Assembly (NCBI GenBank): GCA_025924295.1
Contig: JAICEG010000332.1
Location: forward strand, 1-5,953
DNA length: 5,953 nucleotides
Reading direction: 5' to 3'
From: Vicinamibacteria bacterium
GTDB lineage: Bacteria; Acidobacteriota; Vicinamibacteria; Vicinamibacterales; UBA2999
Part shown: piece after piece, positions 1 to 5,145 of the stretch
Layout: every line of letters begins with the position of its first letter
How positions within the stretch are numbered: position 1 is the first letter of the stretch
The notes under the pieces: generated by a model
The model's database searches: none
The model's input: the letters and a program-made list of their open reading frames with translations, nothing else
What the model was told of the DNA's origin: nothing
Translations under genes and position numbers: made by a program

Positions 1-376
1 AGAGGATGGCGTCCTGTCCGGTGACGGGTCGAGTCTCGGCGAGCGCGAGCGCCGCAGCCACTGACGGACTGCTCATGTGAACGATCGATTCGTTGTGCGT
101 GTCATCGAACTCGAGCGCCTGCGGAAACGAGGCGTTGGCGAATGCGGCGCTGGTCAGGCCAACCTTCTCCCCGCTGCCGACGATGCGGCAGGGACCGGGA
201 GGGGAAAGTGCGACAGTGCCCTTGCGAATAGAGCGGCCGAAACGTGTCTCGCTGCCCGCCAACGCGAGGCCGAGCACGTCGAGGATCCGCAGCTTCGTGG
301 CATCGACGACATCGCGTGGAAGATCGTCGTAGCGAAGCCGAGCGACCCACTCGGCAAGCTGCCTGGCAAGCGTCAT
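1..376 (-). CDS. MmgE/PrpD family protein, N-terminal part (second paralogue), cut by window edge
   Basis: The reading frame opens with ATG at 376-374 and stays open for 125 codons to the left edge, so the C-terminal two-thirds or more is missing. The N-terminus has the MmgE/PrpD layout: a helix starting LARQLAEWVARLRYDDLPRDV (residues 3-23), then a LRILDVLGLALAGS helix (29-42), then LEFDDTHNESIVHMSSP (88-104), the counterpart of the family's H-x-x-D-x-DD(T) segment. Known members dehydrate, epimerise or decarboxylate carboxylic acids in the cytoplasm (2-methylcitrate dehydratase, cis-aconitate decarboxylase, iminodisuccinate epimerase). The substrate here cannot be told. In the motif the usual His is Gln86 and the first Asp is Glu89, unlike the complete paralogue at 3778-5145. 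The start lies 2 nt after the MFS stop codon, and a GGGAG sits 7 nt upstream, so start and cotranscription are well supported. Confidence 0.88.
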   Translation of the reverse strand, partial: MTLARQLAEWVARLRYDDLPRDVVDATKLRILDVLGLALAGSETRFGRSIRKGTVALSPPGPCRIVGSGEKVGLTSAAFANASFPQALEFDDTHNESIVHMSSPSVAAALALAETRPVTGQDAIL

Positions 377-378
377 CC

Positions 379-1674
379 TCACTCTCCCGGAACGAAGCGG
401 TGCAGCGACCAGGCTAGGATCGCGGACGCGAACAGAAATCCGCTCATCGCGAGGAGGCCCGCCGAGAACGAGCCGGTCAGGTCCGTCAGCCAGCCCATGA
501 TCGTCGGTCCGACGAAGCCGCCGCTCGTGCCAATGGAGTTGATGAAGGCCAGTCCGCCCGCCGCGGCGACGCCAGTCAGGAACCGCGGCGGAATCGTCCA
601 GAAGATGAAGCGGGCCCCGTTGATGCCCGTCACCGCGACCGCCATCCAGATGACGGACACCCAAAGGTTATTGGCGAACGCGACGGCGCCGAGAAAGCCC
701 ACCCCCGACACCGCGCAGGCAACTGTCAGGTTCGTGATCCGGCTATGTCCCCGGTCCACCCATCCCGCCCATAGGATCATTCCGATACTGGCTACGAGGA
801 AGCAGGCACTCGTGACGAAGCCGATCTGCACGTCAGTCAGTTGGCCGGAGGTGTCGAGAATCTGCGGCATGAAGTTGAGGATGCCGTAGGACCCGACGAG
901 GAAGCCGAACTGAATGCCCGCGAGGATCAACACGCGGATATCGACGACGGCCTTCGAGAGCTTGTTGACCTCGCGCGGGCGCTGTTCCGCCGCCAGACGA
1001 TTCCGGACGATCCGCTTTTCCTCTTCGGTCAGCCACGCCGTGTTCTCGGGGTTGTCCGACATCAGCCACAGCAGGCTGAGGCCGACGAACGCTGCCGGAA
1101 GACCCTCGATGATGAAGAGCCACTGCCAGCCGGCAAGCCCCGCGATGCCGTCCATCTTGAGCAGCAACCCCGACAGCGGGCCCCCGATCACCGCCGAGAT
1201 CGGAATCGCCACCATGAACCACGCCGTGATGCGCGTGCGGTACTCCGCTGGGAACCAGGTGGCCAGATAGAACGCGATGCCCGGGAAGAAGCCCGCCTCG
1301 GCCGCACCGAGCAGCGCGCGCATGAAGTAGAAGCTCGTGGGACCGACCACCAGGGCCGTTGCAGCGGACACGAGCCCCCAGGTGATCATGATGCGCGAGA
1401 TCCAGATTCGCGCCCCAACGCGGTAGAGCACGAGGTTGCTGGGAATCTCGAGCAGGCAGTAGCCGGCAAAGAAGATCCCGGCCCCCAGCCCGAATTGCGT
1501 CGCCGTCAGCCCAATCGCCTCGTTCATCGTCAGCGCAGCAAAGCTGACGTTGGTTCGATCGAGGTAGTTGAGGATGTAGCTGATGGTGAGGATCGGCATC
1601 AGCCGCCAGCCGATCTTGGCGAATACGCGGCGCTCTGCCTCTTGTGTCGTGGGATCGGTAGTTGTGGGTGTCAA
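379..1674 (-). CDS. MFS transporter, anion:cation symporter (ACS) type
   Basis: A 431-residue inner-membrane permease with about 12 hydrophobic segments, the usual size for the Major Facilitator Superfamily. ACS-type signatures include YLDRTNVSFA at the end of helix 1 (residues 37-46), GYCLLEIPSNLVLYRVGAR (71-89), LLGAAEAGFFPG (121-132), W-x-P-x-x-x-R-x-x-x-x-A (140-151) and GWQWLFIIEG (182-191). A charged cytoplasmic loop (about 206-245) separates the two six-helix halves. Characterised relatives such as tartrate, 4-hydroxyphenylacetate, galactonate and phthalate permeases import organic anions with protons; the substrate here is inferred only as a carboxylate. The start is TTG at 1674-1672. 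An in-frame TGA at 1722-1720 lies upstream, no ATG or GTG occurs between, and the next Met (residue 26) would cut into helix 1. No clear Shine-Dalgarno is visible. Its position just before an MmgE/PrpD gene suggests that it supplies that enzyme's substrate. Confidence 0.93.
   Translation of the reverse strand: MTPTTTDPTTQEAERRVFAKIGWRLMPILTISYILNYLDRTNVSFAALTMNEAIGLTATQFGLGAGIFFAGYCLLEIPSNLVLYRVGARIWISRIMITWGLVSAATALVVGPTSFYFMRALLGAAEAGFFPGIAFYLATWFPAEYRTRITAWFMVAIPISAVIGGPLSGLLLKMDGIAGLAGWQWLFIIEGLPAAFVGLSLLWLMSDNPENTAWLTEEEKRIVRNRLAAEQRPREVNKLSKAVVDIRVLILAGIQFGFLVGSYGILNFMPQILDTSGQLTDVQIGFVTSACFLVASIGMILWAGWVDRGHSRITNLTVACAVSGVGFLGAVAFANNLWVSVIWMAVAVTGINGARFIFWTIPPRFLTGVAAAGGLAFINSIGTSGGFVGPTIMGWLTDLTGSFSAGLLAMSGFLFASAILAWSLHRFVPGE
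384..388 (-). promoter_or_regulatory. Shine-Dalgarno for the second MmgE/PrpD gene
   Basis: The minus strand reads GGGAG at 388-384, then a 7-nt spacer, then ATG at 376-374. The site lies inside the last codons of the MFS gene, whose TGA (381-379) falls in the spacer. It fixes the start of the downstream gene and suggests translational coupling. Confidence 0.6.
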
Positions 1675-1699
1675 AGGGCGGGCCCGAATTGTACTCTCG

Positions 1700-2122
1700 T
1701 CAGGGCACTGTCGTTGGCTTCACGTTCAACGTGAAGCACTGCGTGCCGGCACCATGGGACCAGAAGCTGGCCGTACGAGTGTCGCTGTCGCGATCGAACA
1801 CACCACAGAGCTCATAGCTGTCTGAATCGACGCTCATGTAGCGATAGGGCTCCCCGGTCACCGGATCGCGCGGGACCCTCGCCAGGCCGGGCTCCTTCGA
1901 CAACTCATCGAGAGAGGCCGGGGTTCGCTGATGCCGAGAGTGGTAGACCTGGACGGATTGCGAGATCTGCTGCAGATCCTGCACACGCCTGGTATCCAGC
2001 CGGCGGGTTCGCTCTTCCATCGGCGATCCGATGATGACGATGCCCGTCACCACCGCTGCAGTAACGATGACCGTGAGCACGACAGCCAGCAGGCGTTTCC
2101 CGGACATTGCTGCACCGCTCAT
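1700..2122 (-). CDS. Small membrane-anchored protein with a pseudopilin-like soluble part
   Basis: A 140-residue protein with a short N-terminus, one transmembrane helix (about residues 11-32), then an amphipathic helix containing RRVQDLQQISQSVQVYHSRH (about 45-64) and LDELSKEPGLARVPRDPVTGEPYRYMSVDSDSYELC. The pattern 'helix, small Pro/Leu segment, DPxTGxPYxY, β-strand' resembles the soluble part of GspG-type pseudopilins (DPWGNPYxY). However, the prepilin peptidase motif (G then F-T-L-x-E) before the hydrophobic helix is absent, so it is unlikely to be a processed pilin. C106 and C129 could form a disulfide outside the cytoplasm. The ATG at 2122 overlaps the stop of the preceding micro-ORF (ATGA). 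A second ATG at 2107 would remove five residues. A weak GAAGAAG precedes the first ATG. From memory, similar proteins often accompany DUF5671 genes, as here. Function unknown. Confidence 0.8.
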   Translation of the reverse strand: MSGAAMSGKRLLAVVLTVIVTAAVVTGIVIIGSPMEERTRRLDTRRVQDLQQISQSVQVYHSRHQRTPASLDELSKEPGLARVPRDPVTGEPYRYMSVDSDSYELCGVFDRDSDTRTASFWSHGAGTQCFTLNVKPTTVP

Positions 2123-2199
2123 GTTCGCGCTTCTTCGTTCTGTCTTCCCGGTTCTTGTTCAGGTTGACGGGCGTGATCCTCAGGTCCCTTACCGGTCAC
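2119..2199 (-). CDS. Possible 26-residue micro-ORF bridging two genes
   Basis: Between the DUF5671 gene and the pseudopilin-like gene the minus strand carries GTG at 2199-2197, followed by 25 sense codons and TGA at 2121-2119. Its GTG overlaps the DUF5671 stop (GTGA), and its TGA overlaps the next gene's start (ATGA). Both are 4-nt overlaps typical of coupled genes. A GGAGG at 2211-2207 lies 7 nt before the GTG, the strongest Shine-Dalgarno in the window. The predicted peptide is hydrophilic and low in complexity, rich in Glu, Gln, Arg and Pro, with no hydrophobic or structured segment. It matches no family I recognise. It may be a real small protein, or an untranslated-product coupling cistron that carries ribosomes across the 73-nt gap. 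It could also be chance. Confidence 0.4.
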   Translation of the reverse strand: MTGKGPEDHARQPEQEPGRQNEEART

Positions 2200-2849
2200 G
2201 AGTTATCCTCCACTTCGTCCTGCCGCAAGTCGCGCAGGTAGTAGATGAAGGCCGTGCCTGCGATGAGCGCGACGGTCACGACCTTGAGCAGGAAGCGCAC
2301 GGTCAATTCGCCGCCGAGGACGTTGTAGACGAGCGTGGCGAAGTCACCGAGCAGCGCGCAGGCCGCCGAGAACAACGTGAGGTAGGTCAGCCAGCGTCGA
2401 ACCTTCGAGGCGCGCTTCACCGGATCGCGGCTGACGTCGCGCTCTGTCAGCCACGACAGGTAGAGGAACACCGGGAACGCGACAATCAACCAGGAGATCG
2501 ACCAGCGGATCGACTCGCGCACGTATTGCGGGTAGCCGTCGAACGATATCTGCGCGGCATCCGGGAACGCGATGTTGATGAAATCGAAGATCAGGCTTCC
2601 CAGGTTGAAGGCGACGGCGTAGAGGGTCCCGAAGAGCACGAGGTACATGAACGCCTCGCGCGCTGACAGATACGGCCGCGCGCGCGGCACCGGAATCGGA
2701 AAGTCGATCTCCGCGTAGGCAGTGAGCGCGCCCCGGATCTGATCCGTGGTCCAGCCGCTTCGCCGCAGCGCGTCTTCGATCTGGGCGCGTGGAACACCGC
2801 GCGCCAGGGCATCGCGAACAAAGGCAAGGAGCTCGTCTCCTGCAGCCAT
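2196..2849 (-). CDS. DUF5671 domain-containing membrane protein
   Basis: 217 residues. The N-terminal cytoplasmic module (about 1-46; LLAFVRDALARGV then IEDALRRSGWTTDQIRGAL) is a small three-helix, UBA-like unit commonly seen ahead of DUF5671. After a Pro-rich linker comes a four-helix membrane domain with helices at roughly 66-92, 113-135, 152-177 and 184-205. The first contains the family's recognisable stretch EAFMYLVLFGTLY…FNLGSLIFDFIN. The domain has no assigned function. The protein ends in an acidic cytoplasmic tail. The ATG at 2849 is 7 nt after the DUF1684 stop and gives the expected N-terminal helix at once, so the start is credible despite the lack of a clear Shine-Dalgarno; coupling to upstream termination is likely. 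It forms a neighbouring pair with the pseudopilin-like gene downstream. Confidence 0.85.
   Translation of the reverse strand: MAAGDELLAFVRDALARGVPRAQIEDALRRSGWTTDQIRGALTAYAEIDFPIPVPRARPYLSAREAFMYLVLFGTLYAVAFNLGSLIFDFINIAFPDAAQISFDGYPQYVRESIRWSISWLIVAFPVFLYLSWLTERDVSRDPVKRASKVRRWLTYLTLFSAACALLGDFATLVYNVLGGELTVRFLLKVVTVALIAGTAFIYYLRDLRQDEVEDNS
2207..2211 (-). promoter_or_regulatory. Strong Shine-Dalgarno before the micro-ORF
   Basis: GGAGG on the minus strand (2211-2207) with a 7-nt spacer to GTG 2199-2197. It lies within the last codons of the DUF5671 gene (Glu-Asp near the C-terminus). None of the other starts in this stretch has so good a match, which is the main support for translation beginning at that GTG. 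Confidence 0.5.
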
Positions 2850-2856
2850 GGCTCGG

Positions 2857-3771
2857 CTACGAGGGTGAGTACCCTTGCGCCGACGGCAGGCGCTTCAGTC
2901 CGGCTTCAACCGCGACGTCCAGCCGGTTTTCCCTCGGCGGCAACGGACACAAGGTGTAGCGCGAGTACGCGCACGGCGGGTTGAACGCGAAGTTGAAATC
3001 GACAACGGTGAATTGTCCTCCGTTGACGACGGGAGGTGTCACGATCCGGTAGCCCTGGTAGGTCGTCGTGAGGTTCGTCGAGTCCTTGAACATCACGAAG
3101 AACTCTCCGCCGCCCGGCTCGCCGAACGCAATCAGACGATGTTCCTGCTCGTTGAGCCGAAATACCAGGTGACCGAGCGACAGGAAATTCATCGACCCGC
3201 CTCGTACATCGGGTACCTGCACCGGCATTGGCGACTCGAACGCATCGAAGCGGGCCGCCACTCTCCAGCGGGCATCGACTGGATAGGTCTCGACTGACGG
3301 TGGGGTCGTGATCGACGCGTGCCTCACGTCGCGCGCCGTCAACCAGCGGCGTTCGTCGCCGGCATCGATGACCGACAGCGCCAGGGAATCGATCAAGACA
3401 TCATCCCCGACCGTCGTCGGTTCCTGGACCGGGCGCCCGTCCGGCAACCGCAACGACGCGCCCGGCGCCGGAACGACACTGACGGTCCTGCCCTCTCGCC
3501 GAAACACGCCGGTGCGCGCCGGAGTCCCGGACAACGGCAGCACGATGGGCAATTCCGGGTTCGAACCGAACGCGGTCTCGCCTTCCTCGAGCGGCCAGAC
3601 GCCGACGATCGACAGAACGTCGCTGACGAGTCCCTGCTGGGACTCGCGCCAGGCGCGGTAGTCGGCTTCGTACTTCGTTTTCTCGACTGCCGCGGGCGCG
3701 GGCCACGACGGACTCCGGCATCCGACTGCAAGGGCAGCAAGGATGATGAGAAGCGAGCGGTGCACGGTCAC
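2857..3771 (-). CDS. DUF1684 domain lipoprotein
   Basis: 304 residues. The N-terminus is a lipoprotein signal: HR, a hydrophobic run (L7-V16), then AVGC with Cys18 as the likely lipidated residue. The mature protein would sit in the periplasm, anchored to a membrane. The rest matches DUF1684: an entry helix YEADYRAWRESQ (34-45), LSIVGVWPLEEGETAFGSNP (53-72), a β-rich middle with ARWRVAARF (167-175), FFVMFKDSTN (224-233) and the diagnostic C-terminal block VVDFNFAFNPPCAYS…CPLPPRENRLDVAVEAG (256-291), including Cys267 and Cys275. No reaction is established for the family. The start is GTG at 3771, 6 nt after the previous stop. GTG at codon 3 is a possible alternative that keeps the signal peptide. 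No good Shine-Dalgarno is seen. An ATGTGA start-stop overlaps the start codon. Confidence 0.9.
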   Translation of the reverse strand: MTVHRSLLIILAALAVGCRSPSWPAPAAVEKTKYEADYRAWRESQQGLVSDVLSIVGVWPLEEGETAFGSNPELPIVLPLSGTPARTGVFRREGRTVSVVPAPGASLRLPDGRPVQEPTTVGDDVLIDSLALSVIDAGDERRWLTARDVRHASITTPPSVETYPVDARWRVAARFDAFESPMPVQVPDVRGGSMNFLSLGHLVFRLNEQEHRLIAFGEPGGGEFFVMFKDSTNLTTTYQGYRIVTPPVVNGGQFTVVDFNFAFNPPCAYSRYTLCPLPPRENRLDVAVEAGLKRLPSAQGYSPS

Positions 3772-3777
3772 ATCAGA

Positions 3778-5145
3778 TCAGGAAACCGTTTCGCGCTCGA
3801 CCGGTGCGGCTCCCGGCACGCTCGTCCTCACCAACTGCCCCACGTCGTCCAGTTCGTCGATATTCCAGCACAACTGAATGAGCGACTCGACGGCGTCGGC
3901 AGGAAGGACCATCACTGCCTGGTCGCGGAACTTCTCGTCCAGCTGACGATCCGTGAGCGGACGATGGATGTTGCCGAGCGACTGCTCGACGAACTTCGTC
4001 AGGCGACGGCCGTCGCGAAGCTCGACCTCGATCTTGACTTGATCCTCGGTGATTGACGGATCACCGGTTGCCGTCGTGAGCTCGCGCACGCGCTTGATGG
4101 CCGGATCGTTCACTGCTTCGTCGGTGTACTCGCGCAACCCGCCTTTGCCCCGAACCAGACCGACGGCGGCGCCGTGATAGACGGAGAACTTCCCTTGCAG
4201 CCCCTTGGTGATGTTCTGCTGGTTGCAGAGGTCGAGTACGAGCGGCGCAACGCGAAGCCGAACAGCCACGATGGACGCGGGGTCGGGGCGATCGGCGTCG
4301 TGAATCTGGATGGCGCCATCGATGGTCGGGTGGTTGACGATCCCGCAGGGGAACGGCTTGTAGGTGTTCTCGCGCAGATCGAAGTCGACGCCGAGCCGCG
4401 TTCCGATCTTCGAGAGGTCACGCGTCGCCGCGGTCACGTGAGCAAAGCCACGAGGCCCCTCGATGCCACGCTCACCGGACGTGAAGCCCGCTTGTGCGAG
4501 CAGTGCTGCCGCGTAACCGTTCTGCGCCGAACGCCCGGGATGAAACGCCTTGCCCATGGATCCAAACATCTCGCGCAGCCCGGCGGACTGCGTGCCGGCG
4601 AGGCCGAGCGCCCAGATCATCTGCTGCTCGTTGAGGCCGATCAGTTTCCCAATCGCTGCCGCGGCCCCGAAGACACCGATGGTGCCGGTAATGTGCCAGC
4701 CGACATCGTAGTGCGCCGGGTAGACCACGTTGCCGACGCGCGATGCGGCCTCGAAGCCCAGGATGAACGCCTCGACGAAGTCGCGCCCGCGCACGCGGTT
4801 CGCGCTCGCGTAGGCAAAGAGGGCGGACGAGACCGGCGAGCTCGTGTGGCTGTAGTTCTTCGGCGTCGTGTCGTCGTAGTCCTCGACGTGCGAGCTGATA
4901 CCGTTCATCAGCGACGCATGCAGCGGGTCGAGCCGCTCCACCCTGCCAATTACCCCGGCAGTGCGCTCACCAGAAAACGGACCGAGCGCGCGGATCGCAG
5001 TGGTGACCGCCTGGTGTGCGCTGCCGCCGATGGCGCAGCCGAAGACATTGATAATCGAGCGCTTGGCTTCGTGACGGACGTCTGCCGGAATGTCCTCCCA
5101 CCGGTTCGAGACGATGTAGGACGCGAGGGTCTTCGTTTCGTTCAT
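3778..5145 (-). CDS. MmgE/PrpD family protein (full length)
   Basis: A 455-residue cytoplasmic enzyme, close to the usual 450-485 residues. Family landmarks in order: the N-terminal helical domain with LASYIVSNRWEDIPADV (7-23) and INVFGCAIGGS (32-42); NGISSHVEDYDDT (81-93), with His86, Asp89, Asp91 and Asp92; GWHITGTIGVFGAAAAIGK (149-167); FGSMGKAFHPGRSAQNGYAA (194-213); KPFPCG (263-268) opening the lid domain; KFSVYHGAAVG (319-329, counterpart of the usual KFSxxY segment); and PLTDRQLDEKF (397-407). The family contains 2-methylcitrate dehydratase (PrpD), MmgE, cis-aconitate decarboxylase and iminodisuccinate epimerase. No citrate synthase or lyase partner of the methylcitrate cycle is in view, so no specific activity is assigned. 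The ATG at 5145 follows the previous TAG with no gap (TAGATG), with a modest GAGCGGGAA and an A-run just upstream. It differs clearly from the second paralogue at 1-376. Confidence 0.93.
   Translation of the reverse strand: MNETKTLASYIVSNRWEDIPADVRHEAKRSIINVFGCAIGGSAHQAVTTAIRALGPFSGERTAGVIGRVERLDPLHASLMNGISSHVEDYDDTTPKNYSHTSSPVSSALFAYASANRVRGRDFVEAFILGFEAASRVGNVVYPAHYDVGWHITGTIGVFGAAAAIGKLIGLNEQQMIWALGLAGTQSAGLREMFGSMGKAFHPGRSAQNGYAAALLAQAGFTSGERGIEGPRGFAHVTAATRDLSKIGTRLGVDFDLRENTYKPFPCGIVNHPTIDGAIQIHDADRPDPASIVAVRLRVAPLVLDLCNQQNITKGLQGKFSVYHGAAVGLVRGKGGLREYTDEAVNDPAIKRVRELTTATGDPSITEDQVKIEVELRDGRRLTKFVEQSLGNIHRPLTDRQLDEKFRDQAVMVLPADAVESLIQLCWNIDELDDVGQLVRTSVPGAAPVERETVS

Noticed and set aside
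77..889. Open frame of 270 codons on the plus strand.
   Set aside because: It spans the MmgE/PrpD fragment and the MFS gene in antisense, and its sequence shows no recognisable domain. The minus-strand frame at 1-376 matches MmgE/PrpD throughout.
1669..1674. TTGACA on the minus strand, identical to a -35 consensus.
   Set aside because: It is the first two codons of the MFS gene, and no -10-like TATAAT stands at about 17 nt downstream.
1675..1699. The 25-nt gap before the MFS gene as a promoter or terminator site.
   Set aside because: It contains only a short GGGCCC palindrome, with no promoter elements, no T-run and no stem long enough for a terminator.
841..1734. Open frame of 297 codons on the plus strand, opposite the MFS transporter.
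   Set aside because: The minus-strand frame is a clear 12-helix permease. The plus-strand product is a charged, patternless sequence, as expected of a mirror frame.
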